Source: JBBSBL01 sp963735885 (GTDB lineage Bacteria; Actinomycetota; Thermoleophilia; Solirubrobacterales; Solirubrobacteraceae). Taken from it: a DNA stretch of 64,000 nt. The stretch lies in NCBI GenBank assembly GCA_963735885.1, contig CAVTMP010000004.1:310001-374000 (forward strand), given 5' to 3'. Position numbers and translations under genes: made by a program. Of this stretch, positions 51,837 to 61,425 are shown one piece after another. The first letter of the stretch is position 1. Each line of letters opens with the position of its first letter. Under the pieces are notes generated by a model. It had not been told where the DNA came from. It ran no database searches and saw only the letters and a list, made by a program, of their open reading frames with translations.

Positions 51837-54800
51837 GCCACCGGCTCGGCCGCCGCGGCCGAGCGGTGGAGCTCCTGCAGCGAGGCCACGGGCGGCTCGC
51901 CCTCACGCGCGGCTCGCATCGCCCGGGCCGCGGCGAGCCCGCCGGCCATCGTCGTGATGCAGGGGATGCCGCGCGCGACGGCCGCCGAGCGGATCTCCCA
52001 GCCGTCGCCCCGCGCGCCCGAGCCGGTCGGGGTGTTGATCACGAGGTCCACGCCGCCGGCCTCGATGCGATCGACGACGTGCGGCGAGCCCTCGGGGATC
52101 TTGTTCAGCGTCTCGACCGGGATCCCCATGCGGCTCAGGGCCTGCGCGGTCCCCCGGGTGGCGACCATCCGGAAGCCGAGGTCGTGGAGCTGGCTGGCCA
52201 GCGCGCCGGCGAGGACCTTGTCGCCGTCGGTCACGGTGATGAACACCGTCCCCTCCCGCGGGAGCTGGGCGCCGGCGGCGGCCTGGGCCTTGGCGAAGGC
52301 GGTCGGGAAGTCGCGCGCGATGCCCATGACCTCGCCCGGTGGCGCGCATCTCCGGGCCGAGCAGCGCGTCGGCGCCGGCGAAGCGGTCGAACGGCATGAC
52401 CGCCTCCTTCACGCTCACGTGCCCGCCCATCGGGTCCGCGGGGAGGTCGAGGTCGGCGATCCGCTCGCCGAGCATGAGCCGGGCGGCCAGGCGGGCGAGC
52501 GCGTGCCCGGTGGCCTTCGAGACGAACGGCACGGTGCGCGAGGCGCGCGGGTTCGCCTCGATCACGAAGAGCTCGGCGCCCTGGATGGCGAACTGCACGT
52601 TCAGCAGCCCGATCACGCCGAGCCGCCGCGCGATCCCCGCGGTCCAGTCCGCCACGCGCCCGCACATCTCCTCCGAGAGGGAGTGCGGGGGCAGCACGCA
52701 GGCCGAGTCGCCCGAGTGGATCCCGGCCTCCTCGACGTGCTGCATGATCCCCCCGACCCACACCTCCTCGCCGTCGCACAGCGCGTCCACGTCGACCTCG
52801 ATGGAGTCCTCGAGGAAGCGGTCCAGGAAGATCTCCCGCCCGCCGCCGGCGGCGCTGGCGTCGACGCGCGAGAGGTAGTCGGCGAGGTCCTCGATCGAGT
52901 AGACGATCTCCATCGCGCGGCCGCCGAGCACGTAGCTCGGGCGCACGAGCAGCGGAAAGCCGACCGTCGGAGCCGCGGCGAGCGCCTCCGTGGCCGAGTG
53001 CGCCGTCGCGTACGGCGGCGCGTCGTAGCCGAGCTCGGCCAGCAGGGCGCCGAAGCGCCCGCGATCCTCGGCGAGGTCGATCGCCTCCACCGGCGTGCCG
53101 AGGATCGGGACGCCGGCCTCGGCCAGCCCGGCCGCGAGCTTGAGCGGCGTCTGCCCGCCGAACTGGCAGATCACGCCCTCGGGCCGCTCGAGCGCGCAGA
53201 CCGCGAGCACGTCGGGCAGCGTGAGCGGCTCGAAGTAGAGCCGGTCGGAGGTGTCGTAGTCGGTGGAGACCGTCTCGGGGTTGCAGTTGACCATCACGGC
53301 GTCGCGCCCGGAGGCGCGCACGGCCTGCGCGGCGTGGACGCAGCAGTAGTCGAACTCGATCCCCTGTCCGATCCGGTTGGGGCCCGAGCCGAGGATGACG
53401 ACGCTCGGCCGCTCGCCGCGCACGATCTCGTGGGCCGGGCCCCCGCGGCCCGCCGCGGGCCGCTCCCAGCCCGAGTAGAAGTACGGGGTCTCGGCGGCGA
53501 ACTCCGCCGCGCAGGTGTCCACCGCCCGGAACGCGCGCTCGCCGGCGAAGGGCGCCTCCGGGTCGGCGGCGAGCGCCGCGAGCTCGCGCAGGAACCAGGG
53601 GTTGACGTGGGTGCGCGCCTCGACGGTCGTCGCCGGGACGCCGCGGCGCAGCGCCTCGAGCACGAGGTCGAAGCGGTCCGGGCCCGGCGCCTCGAGCGCG
53701 TCGAGCAGCGCGGCCTCGCCGGCGGGGGCGCTCACCGCCTGGTCGAGCTCGCGCGAGCGCATCGCCTTGGCGAAGGACTGGCGGAAGGTCCGCCCGATCG
53801 CCATCACCTCGCCCACGGACTTCATGTGCGTCGTCAGCCCGGCGTCGCTGCCGGGGAACTTCTCGAAGGCGAAGCGCGGCCACTTCGTGACGACGTAGTC
53901 GAGCGCGGGCTCGAAGCTCGCCGGGGTGCGGCGGGTGATGTCGTTGGGGATCTCCTGCAGCGTGTAGCCGACCGCGAGCCGCGCGGCGATCTTCGCGATC
54001 GGGAAGCCGGTGGCCTTCGAGGCGAGCGCCGAGGAGCGGGACACCCGCGGGTTCATCTCGATCACGACGATCTCGTCGGTGGCCGGGTCGACCGCGAACT
54101 GGACGTTGGAGCCGCCGGTCTCCACGCCGACGGCGCGGATCACCGCGATGGCCTGGTCGCGCAGCGCCTGGTAGGTCCGGTCGGTCAGGGTCTGCTGCGG
54201 GGCGACGCAGACCGAGTCCCCGGTGTGCACGCCCATCGGGTCGAGGTTCTCGATCGAGCAGACGATCACGACGTTGTCCGCCCGGTCGCGCATGACCTCC
54301 ATCTCGAACTCGCCCCAGCCGAGCACCGACTGCTCCACGAGCACCTGGCCGATCGGCGAGGCGGCGAGCCCGCGCGCGACGACGCGCTCGAACTCCTCCC
54401 GCGTGCGGGCGATCCCGCCGCCGCGGCCGCCGAGCGTGAAGGCGGGGCGGACGATCGCGGGCAGGCCGATCTCGCCGAGCGCGGCGACCGCCTCGGCGAC
54501 GGAGGTGGCGATGGCGCTGCCCGGCACGCGCAGGCCGGCGTCGCTCATCGTCGCGCGGAACAGCTCGCGGTCCTCGGCCCGGTGGATCGCGTCGTAGTCG
54601 GCCCCGATCAGCTCGACGCCGTGGCGCTCGAGCGTGCCGTCCTCGTGCAGGGCCTTGGCGAGGTTGAGCGCCGTCTGGCCGCCGAGGGTCGGCAGCAGCG
54701 CGTCGGGCTTCTCCTTCGCGATGACCTGGGCGACGGGGCCGGGGAGCAGCGGCTCGACGTAGGTCGCGTGCGCGAAGCCGGGGTCGGTCATGATCGTCGC

Positions 54801-54953
54801 CGGGTTGGAGTTGACCAGCACGATCTCGTAGCCCTCGTCGAGGAGCACCTTGCAGGCCTGGGTCCCGGAGTAGTCGAACTCCGCGGCCTGCCCGATGACG
54901 ATCGGCCCGCTGCCGATGACGAGGATTCGCCGGATGTCGTCGCGGCGCGGCAC
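51833..54953 (-). CDS. carB: Carbamoyl-phosphate synthase large subunit (frame broken by one base)
   Basis: About 1,040 residues with two homologous ATP-grasp halves. The first half (RRILVIGSGPIVIGQAAEFDYSGTQACKVL, PAFTLGGRGGGIA, EMEVMRDRADNVVIVCSIENLDPMGVHTGDSV, RVSRSSALASKATGFPIA) makes carboxyphosphate; the second (VVILGSGPNRIGQGIEFDYCCVHA, RPSYVLGGRAMEIVYS, GIMQHVEEAGIHSGDSACVLPP) makes carbamoyl phosphate. The final MGS-like domain (FITVTDGDKVLAGALASQL ... PTGSGARGDGWEIRSAAVARGIPC) is allosteric. The frame changes near 52340: ACCGGGCGAG should read ACCGGCGAG, giving ATGEVMGIARDFP. Total 3n+1. Start GTG 54953 lies three bases after the carA stop. Confidence 0.96.
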
Positions 54954-54955
54954 GG

Positions 54956-56104
54956 CTACGCGGCCCGCGCCGCGCGGGCGTCGGCGATCTCGCGGACGAA
55001 GCGGTCGAAGAGGTGGACGGCGTCGTGCGGCCCCGGACCCGCCTCGGGGTGGTACTGGACGGTCGCGCCCTGCACGTCGCGCAGGGCCAGCCCCTCGACG
55101 GTGCGGTCGTAGAGGTTGAGGTGCGTGAGCTCGGCGGCGCCGAAGTCCGTCTCCCAGCGCACGGGCTCGTCGCGGTCGATCGTCCGTGCCCCGCTCGGGC
55201 CGAGCACGGCGAACCCGTGGTTCTGCGCGGTGATCTCGACCCGGCCGGTGGTGAGGTCCTTGACCGGATGGTTCGCGCCGCGGTGGCCGAAGGGCAGCTT
55301 GTAGGTCTCCAGGCCCACCGCCCGGCAGAGGAGCTGGTGGCCGAGGCAGATGCCGTAGACGGGCGCCCGGCCGACGAGCCCGCGCACGGTGTCCACGACG
55401 TGGCCGAGCGCCGCCGGGTCCCCCGGCCCGTTCGCGAGGAAGTAGGCGTCGGCGTCGCGCGCGAGGAGCTCCTCGGCGCTCGCCGTGCACGGGTGCAGCT
55501 CGAGCCGCGCGCCGCGCTCGCGGAGGTTGCGGACGATCGAGTCCTTGATGCCGGTGTCGATCACCGCGATGGTCGGGCCGGCGGGGTCGCCGCCCGTCGG
55601 CTCGAGCACGACCGTGGCCTCGACGGTCACCTCGCGCGCGAGGTCGCGACCGTCCATCGCCGGCTCGGCGGCGATGCGCTCGCGGGCCGCCGCCTCGTCG
55701 GTCTCGGCGGGGAAGACCCCGCCGCGCATGGCCCCGCGCTCCCGGATGTGGCGCACCAGCGTGCGGGTGTCGACGCCGGTGATGCCCGGCACGCCGCAGT
55801 CGCGCAGCCAGTCGAGCCAGCCGCCCTCGGCGCCGGCGGCCCCCTCGTCGTTCACCGCCTCGCGCATGATCGCCGCGCGGGCGTGGACGCGGTCGGACTC
55901 CATGGCGGCGGCGGACACGCCGTAGTTGCCGACGTGCGGCACGGTGAAGGCGATCAGCTGGCCCGCGTAGGAGGGATCGCTCATCGCCTCCTGGTACCCG
56001 GACATCGACGTGGTGAAGACGACCTCGCCCACCGCGACGCCGGCGGCGCCGCATCCCTCGCCGTCGAAGCGGGTCCCGTCCTCCAGCAGCAGGTAGGCGC
56101 TCAC
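54956..56104 (-). CDS. carA: Carbamoyl-phosphate synthase small subunit (glutaminase)
   Basis: 382 residues. CarA hydrolyses glutamine and channels ammonia to CarB. LEDGTRFDGEGCG and GEVVFTTSMSGYQEAMSDPSYAGQ; the CarA-specific TGVDTRTLVRHIRERGAM; and the class I glutamine amidotransferase domain with PGDPAALG, the nucleophile Cys in VYGICLGHQLLCRAVG, TSQNHGFAV-type AQNHGFAV, and the catalytic His/Glu in ATVQYHPEAGPGP. Start GTG 56104 overlaps the stop of the upstream hydrolase gene (GTGA). Confidence 0.97.
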   Translation of the reverse strand: MSAYLLLEDGTRFDGEGCGAAGVAVGEVVFTTSMSGYQEAMSDPSYAGQLIAFTVPHVGNYGVSAAAMESDRVHARAAIMREAVNDEGAAGAEGGWLDWLRDCGVPGITGVDTRTLVRHIRERGAMRGGVFPAETDEAAARERIAAEPAMDGRDLAREVTVEATVVLEPTGGDPAGPTIAVIDTGIKDSIVRNLRERGARLELHPCTASAEELLARDADAYFLANGPGDPAALGHVVDTVRGLVGRAPVYGICLGHQLLCRAVGLETYKLPFGHRGANHPVKDLTTGRVEITAQNHGFAVLGPSGARTIDRDEPVRWETDFGAAELTHLNLYDRTVEGLALRDVQGATVQYHPEAGPGPHDAVHLFDRFVREIADARAARAA

Positions 56105-56640
56105 CGGACGAGCCCCTGAACCGCCTTGAACTCGGGCGTCCCCGCGCGCTCGAGCCACTCGAAGAGGGCCGTCTCGGTCGAGGAGAGGATCGCGCCGCTC
56201 CCCGCCATCTTGCGCAGCCCGACGTCGCGGTTCTCCGGCGTGCGCGAGGCGACCGCGTCGGCGGCGACGTGCACCTCCACGCCCCGCTCGAGCAGGTCGT
56301 GGACGGTCTGGCTCACGCAGACGTGCGCCTCGATCCCGCAGACGAGCGCCTGGTCGCGCTCGCCGAGGTCGAAGCCCTCGGCCTGCGCGGCGGAGAACAC
56401 GGTCTTCTCCAGGCGCGGCACGGCGCCGAGCGCCTCGGCCACCTCGGGCACGGTCGCCCCGAGCCCGCGCGGGTACTGCTCGGTGACGAGCACCGGCACG
56501 CCGACCTCGCGCGCCCCGCGGGCGAGGGTCGCGACGTTCGCCGCCACGGCCGCAAAGCCGTCGACCGCGGGCCGGAAGGCCTCCTGCACGTCGACGATCA
56601 CGAGCGCGGCGCGGCGGCGGTCGAGCAGGCGGGCGGTCAT
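56101..56640 (-). CDS. Isochorismatase-like cysteine hydrolase inside the pyr operon
   Basis: 179 residues. The cysteine-hydrolase triad is Asp17 (ALVIVDVQEAF), Lys79 (LEKTVFSA) and Cys108 (GIEAHVCVSQTVHDLLERG); the cis-peptide motif and the closing SRTPENRDVGLRKMAGSGA and GTPEFKAVQ are those of the ISOC1/ISOC2-like and YcaC-like groups. The substrate is unknown. It shares 4-base overlaps with pyrC (ATGA) and with carA (GTGA), so it is translated with the pathway enzymes. A role on a carbamoyl, ureido or other amide by-product is an inference from context and superfamily chemistry only. Confidence 0.9.
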   Translation of the reverse strand: MTARLLDRRRAALVIVDVQEAFRPAVDGFAAVAANVATLARGAREVGVPVLVTEQYPRGLGATVPEVAEALGAVPRLEKTVFSAAQAEGFDLGERDQALVCGIEAHVCVSQTVHDLLERGVEVHVAADAVASRTPENRDVGLRKMAGSGAILSSTETALFEWLERAGTPEFKAVQGLVR

Positions 56641-57992
56641 GCCGCGGCGGCCTCGCCGGGCACGGAGGCGCCCACGGCGACGCGGTGGACGACCGCGCCC
56701 GCGGCCACGGTGAGCAGGACGCGCCCGCGCAGGCGGCGACCGTGGAAGCAGCAGTTCTGCGACCGGCTCGCGTACCCGCCCTCCCCCGCGACCCACTCCG
56801 CGTCGAGGTCGACGAGCGCGAGGTTCGCGGGCGCGCCGGCCGCGATCCGGGGCACCGGCATCTCGAGCAGCGCCGCCCCCGCGGTCATCCGCTCCACGAG
56901 CACGCCGAGCGGGAGGACGCCGGGCGCGACGAGGTCGGTGTACAGCGCGGCGAAGGCCGTCTCGAGCCCGGTCGTGCCCATCGGCGCCGCCTCGAACGGC
57001 ACCTCCTTCTCGTGCCGCGCGTGGGGGGCGTGGTCGGTGGCGACGATCTCGATCACCCCCGAGCGCAGCGCCGCCACGAGCGCCTCGCGGTCGGCCTCCG
57101 CGCGCAACGGCGGGTTCATCTTGAAGCGGCTGTCGAGCGAGGAGACGGCGTCGTCGGTGAGCGTGAGGTGGTGCGGCGAGGCCTCGCCGCTCACCGGCGC
57201 CCCGGCCTCGCGGGCCGCGGCGAGCGCCGTCACCGACTCGGCGCAGGAGAGGTGCTGGAAGTGGACGCGGGCGTTCTCGTAGCCCGCGAGCGCCGCGTCG
57301 CGGGCGACCATCGTCGACTCCGAGACCGAGGGGATGCCGGCCAGGCCGAGCCGCGCCGAGACCGGTCCCTCGTGCATGACCCCGTCGCCCGACAGCGACG
57401 GGTCCTCCTCGTGGAGCGCGAGCACCCCGCCGCACAGCCGCTGGTACTGCAGCGCCCGGCGCAGCATGCCGGCGGCCGCCACCGGCCGGCCGTCGTCGGT
57501 GAAGCCGAGCGCCCCGGCGTCGCGCAGCTCCGCCATCTCGGTCAGGTCCTCGCCGCGGAGGTCGCGCGTGATCGCCGCGAAGAAGCCCGTCGGCACGCGC
57601 GCGTCGCGCCGCGCGGTCTCCACCAGCGCGCGCAGCCCCGTCGCGTCGTCCACCACCGGGTCGGTGTTCGGCATCGCCACCACCGCGCAGTAGCCGCCGG
57701 CCGCGGCCGCCGCGGTCCCGGTGTCGAGATCCTCCTTGTGCTCCTGGCCGGGGGTGCGGAAGTGGACGTGCGGGTCGACGAAGGCGGGCAGCAGGGTGCC
57801 GCCCTCGGCCTCGAGGACCTCCGTCCCGTCCGGCGCCTCGAGCGTGCCCGGGGCGCCGAGCTCCGCGATCTCCCCGCCGCGGATCAGCACGTCCTGGGGC
57901 TCGTCGAGGTCGCCGCGCGGGTCGAGCGCGTGGGCACCGCGAAGCAGCAGCGTCGTCGGCGCGGAGGGGCGGGCGAAGAGCCGGGTGCTCAT
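56637..57992 (-). CDS. pyrC: Dihydroorotase
   Basis: 451 residues. PyrC cyclises carbamoyl aspartate to dihydroorotate. The metal site is LPAFVDPHVHFRTPGQEHKEDL with the HxH motif; further ligands and loops are GYCAVVAMPNTDPVVDDA, LHEEDPSLSGDGVMHEG, VHFQHLSCAESV, EASPHHLTLTDDAV, MNPPLRAEADREAL and the catalytic Asp in IEIVATDHAPH. Typical class I dihydroorotase. The ATG overlaps pyrB's stop. Confidence 0.97.
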   Translation of the reverse strand: MSTRLFARPSAPTTLLLRGAHALDPRGDLDEPQDVLIRGGEIAELGAPGTLEAPDGTEVLEAEGGTLLPAFVDPHVHFRTPGQEHKEDLDTGTAAAAAGGYCAVVAMPNTDPVVDDATGLRALVETARRDARVPTGFFAAITRDLRGEDLTEMAELRDAGALGFTDDGRPVAAAGMLRRALQYQRLCGGVLALHEEDPSLSGDGVMHEGPVSARLGLAGIPSVSESTMVARDAALAGYENARVHFQHLSCAESVTALAAAREAGAPVSGEASPHHLTLTDDAVSSLDSRFKMNPPLRAEADREALVAALRSGVIEIVATDHAPHARHEKEVPFEAAPMGTTGLETAFAALYTDLVAPGVLPLGVLVERMTAGAALLEMPVPRIAAGAPANLALVDLDAEWVAGEGGYASRSQNCCFHGRRLRGRVLLTVAAGAVVHRVAVGASVPGEAAAA

Positions 57993-58915
57993 GCCGCCAC
58001 CGGCTCCGCCCCGGCCGCGCTGCCGGCCAGCAGCTCGTAGAGGACGGCCATCCGCACGACCACCCCGGCCTCGACCTGGCGCCCGATCAGCGCCTGCGGC
58101 GAGTCGATGACCTCGGCCGAGAGCTCGACCCCGCGGTTCACCGGCCCCGGGTGCATGACGATCTGGTCCGGGCGCAGGCGCCCCGCGCCGATGCCGTAGC
58201 ACGCGGCGTACTCGCGCAGCGACGGCACGTAGGCGTCGCGCATCCGCTCGCGCTGCATCCGCAGCGCGTAGACGACGTCCGCCTCGCCGATCCGCTCGAG
58301 CGTCGGCTCCACCGCGCAGCCGAGCGCCTCGCCGATCCCGCGCGGCATGAGCGTCGGCGGCCCGCCGACGGTGACCTCGGCGCCCATCCGGCGCAGGGCG
58401 ATGACGCCGGAGCGCGCCACGCGCGAGTGCAGCACGTCGCCGACGATCCAGACGCGCACGCCGTCGAGCGCGCCCAGGCGCTCGCGCAGCGTGTAGACGT
58501 CGAGCAGCGCCTGGGTGGGATGCTCGTGCTTGCCGTCGCCGGCGTTGACCACCGCGGCCGGGGTCCAGCCGGCGACGAGGTGCGCCGCGCCCGCGTGCGG
58601 GGCGCGGATGACGATGGCCGCGGGCTCGTAGGCCGAGAGCGTCGCGACCGTGTCCTTGAGCGACTCGCCCTTCTCCACCGAGGAGCCCGAGGAGCGGATC
58701 GACACGACGTCGGCGGAGAGCCGCTTGGCGGCCAGCTCGAAGGAGGACGAGGTGCGGGTGCTCGCCTCGAAGAAGAGGTTCACGACCGTGCGGCCGCGCA
58801 GGGCGGGCACCTTCTTGATCTCGCGGCCGGACACCTCCGCGAACGAGGCGGCCCGGTCGAGGATCCGCTCGATCCCGGCCCGGTCGAGGTCCTCGATCGA
58901 GAGCAGGTGCCTCAT
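57989..58915 (-). CDS. pyrB: Aspartate carbamoyltransferase catalytic chain
   Basis: 308 residues. PyrB joins carbamoyl phosphate and aspartate. The carbamoyl phosphate-binding motif FFEASTRTSSSFELAAKRL, the VVNAGDGKHEHPTQALLDVYTL segment and, near the C-terminus, YVPSLREYAA, MHPGPVNRGVELSAEVID and NRGVE are diagnostic. No regulatory PyrI subunit is present, as is usual in actinobacteria. The ATG overlaps the pyrR stop. Confidence 0.97.
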   Translation of the reverse strand: MRHLLSIEDLDRAGIERILDRAASFAEVSGREIKKVPALRGRTVVNLFFEASTRTSSSFELAAKRLSADVVSIRSSGSSVEKGESLKDTVATLSAYEPAAIVIRAPHAGAAHLVAGWTPAAVVNAGDGKHEHPTQALLDVYTLRERLGALDGVRVWIVGDVLHSRVARSGVIALRRMGAEVTVGGPPTLMPRGIGEALGCAVEPTLERIGEADVVYALRMQRERMRDAYVPSLREYAACYGIGAGRLRPDQIVMHPGPVNRGVELSAEVIDSPQALIGRQVEAGVVVRMAVLYELLAGSAAGAEPVAA

Positions 58916-59481
58916 GCCGCCTCGGCCGCGCGAGCGGCGGCCCCCGGACCGCGGCGGATCGTCACCTCGTCGACCCCGTCGAGCTCCTCGACGCGGACGT
59001 TCACCCGGTCCTCGCGGCCGGTGGGCAGGTTCTTGCCGACGTAGTCGGGGCGGATCGGCAGCTCCCGGTGGCCGCGGTCGGCGAGGACCGCGAGCTGGAC
59101 CTTCGCCGGGCGCCCGTAGTCGAAGATCGCGTCGATCGCGGCGCGCACCGTGCGCCCGGTGTAGAGGACGTCGTCGACGACGATCACGGTGCGCCCGTCG
59201 AGCGGGAAGTCGAGGTGGGACGCATGGACGATCGGGCCGGTGGCCGCGCGGGTCGCGATGTCGTCGCGGTAGAAGCTGATGTCGACGTCGCCGAGCGGGA
59301 CGTCGCGCCCTGCAGCTCGCCGACCAGCGCGTGCAGCCGCCGGGCCAGGAGCGCCCCGCGGCGGTGGATGCCGACGATCGCGAGGTCCCCGGCGGGGTTC
59401 TTCTCGACGATCTCGTGGGCGATGCGCACGAGGCGTGCGTCGCATGTCATCGCGGTCGAGGACGACCGTCTCGGACTCCAA
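58912..59481 (-). CDS. pyrR: Bifunctional pyr operon regulator/uracil phosphoribosyltransferase (two compensating frame breaks)
   Basis: 189 residues. PyrR binds pyr mRNA when UMP is high and also makes UMP from uracil and PRPP. TTG start at 59481 gives ESETVVLDRDD; the true frame for about 45 codons is IAHEIVEKNPAGDLAIVGIHRRGALLARRLHALVGE, reached by one extra base near 59446, and then returns at DVPLGDVDISFYRDDIATR by one missing base near 59312. The PRPP-binding motif is TVIVVDDVLYTGRTVRAAID. AAGGAG six bases before the TTG fits the start. It heads the operon and has a PyrR-binding loop in its leader. Confidence 0.93.
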   Translation of the reverse strand: MESETVVLDRDDMRRTPRAHRPRDRREEPRRGPRDRRHPPPRGAPGPAAARAGRRAAGRDVPLGDVDISFYRDDIATRAATGPIVHASHLDFPLDGRTVIVVDDVLYTGRTVRAAIDAIFDYGRPAKVQLAVLADRGHRELPIRPDYVGKNLPTGREDRVNVRVEELDGVDEVTIRRGPGAAARAAEAA

Positions 59482-59494
59482 CCTGCTCCTTCCT

Positions 59495-59508
59495 GGCCTC
59501 GCGGGACC
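59495..59508 (-). promoter_or_regulatory. PyrR-binding loop in the pyr operon leader
   Basis: The minus-strand sequence GGTCCCGCGAGGCC fits the PyrR-binding consensus ARUCCNGNGAGGYU closely, with G-C in place of the outer A-U pair. A TTCCTT on its 5' side can pair with the AAGGAG Shine-Dalgarno on its 3' side, so PyrR binding would most likely block translation initiation rather than transcription. Confidence 0.7.
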
Positions 59509-59531
59509 GGGTTAAAGGAACGGACGCGGTG

Positions 59532-59537
59532 AGCGTA
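59532..59537 (-). promoter_or_regulatory. Putative pyr operon -10 (TACGCT)
   Basis: TACGCT on the minus strand, about 50 bases before the pyrR TTG, would place the PyrR-binding loop near the 5' end of the transcript. The -35 is weak. Confidence 0.4.
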
Positions 59538-59584
59538 GCAGCGGGTGCGGCGACCGCCGCGACGGGCGGCGCGCCGGCCGGCGC

Positions 59585-60533
59585 TCACGCCGACGGGGCG
59601 CGCGCCTCCTCCTCCCAGCGGACGAGCCGCGGCGGGGCCCGGTCGGGGAAGGGAACCTCGATCGTGTCGAAGTCGCGCGGGACGACCGTGCCGGGAAAGG
59701 TCTCCCGCGCCTCGTCGCGGATCTCGCGCGCGGTGTGGCGCGTGGAGACGTGGACGAGGGCGAGCAGCCCGACCTCGGCGCGCGCCGCCAGCGCCGCGGC
59801 CTGGGTCGCGGTCGAGTGGCGCGTCTCGTGCGCCCGCTCCGCCTCCTCGTGGGCGAAGGTCGCCTCGTGGACGAGCACGTCGGCCCGCTCGGCGGCGCGC
59901 GCCACCGACTCGCACGGGGCCGTGTCCCCGCTCAGCACGAGCCGGCGGCCCGGGCGGGGCGGGCCGACGACCCGCTCCGGCGTGACCTCGCCCACCGCCT
60001 GTCCACGCTGGAGACGCCCGAAGTCGGGGCCCGGCTCCACGCCGAGCCGGGTCGCGACCTCGGGATCGAAGCGACCCGGGCGGTCCGGCTCGACGATCGC
60101 GTACCCGACCGCGCCGCCGCGGTGGTCGACCGGGAACGGCACGATCTCGTACCCGTCGCGCTCGACGGCGTCGCCGGGCTCGAGCTCGTCGACGAACACC
60201 TCGTAGCGGGTGCGCCCGGCCGCGCGCCGGACCAGGTCCATGAGGTCGCGCAGGCCGCGGCGGCCCGTGCACCGTGAGCGGGCGGCTGCGCTCGCGGAGG
60301 TCGAACGTCTTCAGCATGCCGGGCAGCCCCAGCCAGTGGTCGGCGTGGTAGTGGGTGAAGAAGACGTCGTCGAGGTCCGCGAGCCCGACCGAGCGCAGGA
60401 GCTGGCGCTGGGTCCCCTCCCCGCAGTCGAACAGCAGCCGCTCGCCGCCGCGGCGCAGCAGCACGGCGGGCAGGCCGCGTCGCGCACTCGGGACCGAGCC
60501 GCCGGTCCCGGCGAAGAAGAGAGAGAGGTCCAT
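59585..60533 (-). CDS. rnz: Ribonuclease Z (ELAC, frame broken by one base)
   Basis: RNase Z cuts the 3' trailer from tRNA precursors. The metallo-beta-lactamase core begins DLSLFFAGTGGSVPSARRGLP, then LLFDCGEGTQRQLL, HYHADHWLGLPGML and RPLTVHGPPG. After a one-base change near 60265 come VVPF-type IVPFPVDHRGGAVGYAIVE, GRLQRGQAV, RRLVLSGDTAPC, LVHEATFA and HSTATQAAALAARA, followed by LVHVSTRHT. The total is 3n+1. The ATG overlaps the phosphoesterase stop (TGATG-type). Confidence 0.93.
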
Positions 60534-61028
60534 CAGTCCAGGTCGACGTGCTCGAAGCGGATCTCGCGTGCGCGCACGCGCGCGAGGCCCATGGTATGGC
60601 GGGGCGCGCGGCGGCGATCGGTGGCCGAGCCGGGGTTGAAGATCTGAAAGCCCGCCGTCCTCGGCCGTCTCGTGGAGCGGGACGTGCGAGTGGCCGAAGA
60701 CGACGGCGTCGGCCTCCGCGAAGCGCGCGCGCAGCCGCCGCAGCCGGCCGTCGGCGGGGCCGCCGTTGTGGACGATCGCGAGCATCGCCCGCTCGACCGG
60801 GATCATCTGGCTGGCGGGGAGCGCCGCGCGCACCTCCGCATCGTCGGCGTTGCCGTGGACGGCGAGGACCGGCGGCCCGAGCGCCTCGAGCTCGTGAAGG
60901 ACCGCGAGGGTCGAGAGGTCACCGGCGTGCACGATGAGGTCCGCGGCGGCGCACCGCTCGAGCGCCGCTTCGGGGATTCGCCGCGCCCCGCGGGGCAGAT
61001 GCGTGTCCGAGAGGATGGCGATCTCCAC
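60533..61028 (-). CDS. YfcE/MJ0936-type metallophosphoesterase (frame broken by one base)
   Basis: About 165 residues of the calcineurin-like phosphoesterase family. The metal-binding motifs are AILSDTHLPRG, LIVHAGDLSTL, VLAVHGNADD and VVFGHSHVPLHE, as in the YfcE group that acts on small phosphodiesters in vitro. One G too many near 60650 breaks the frame; correction gives FQIFNPGSATDRRRAPRHTMGLARV, the usual C-terminal strand, and a stop overlapping the rnz start. The total is 3n+1. The natural substrate is unknown. Confidence 0.88.
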
Positions 61029-61055
61029 GCTGCCGGACGCTACCCGCCCCTGCGC

Positions 61056-61061
61056 TACGCT
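61056..61061 (+). promoter_or_regulatory. Putative tRNA-Arg -10 (TACGCT)
   Basis: TACGCT ends 11 bases before the mature 5' end of the tRNA, leaving a leader of about four bases for RNase P to remove. It is identical to the -10 candidates of miaB, pnp, pyrR and the YbjN-like gene. Confidence 0.4.
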
Positions 61062-61072
61062 GCCCGCGACCC

Positions 61073-61145
<73 letters not shown>

Positions 61146-61425
61146 TCCCGCAGGAGGGCGCTCGTGAGGTCGAGGTCGCCGGTCGCGCCGGCGTCCTCAC
61201 CGGCGCCGGGCCGCCTGAGCGTCGGGTGGGCGACCGCGAACCGGATGGTGTCGTCGCCCTGGCCGGCGCGGCACTCCCCCGCGGTCGCGCCCGATGCCGC
61301 GTCCCCGTTCGCGGCGAGGACCGCCTCGCGGAGCGTGCAATGGCCGTCGTCGGCGAGCACATCGGCCTCGGAGTCCACCGTGATCGTCGCCGCCGAGGCG
61401 CTCGCCGGCCCGCACCAGATCAGAA
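61146..61425 (-). pseudogene. Remnant of a secreted CSLREA-domain protein
   Basis: The minus strand encodes GPASASAATITVDSEADVLADD then HCTLREAVLAANGDAASG, GECRAGQGDDTIRFAV and GAGEDAGATGDLDLTSALL, which is the CSLREA domain at the N-terminus of secreted adhesin-like proteins, including the end of a signal peptide. It has no start codon on the 5' side, where it meets the stop of the PD40-like gene, and it ends at the tRNA-Arg 3' boundary, where the rest of the protein is lost. I read it as a degraded fragment. Confidence 0.75.
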
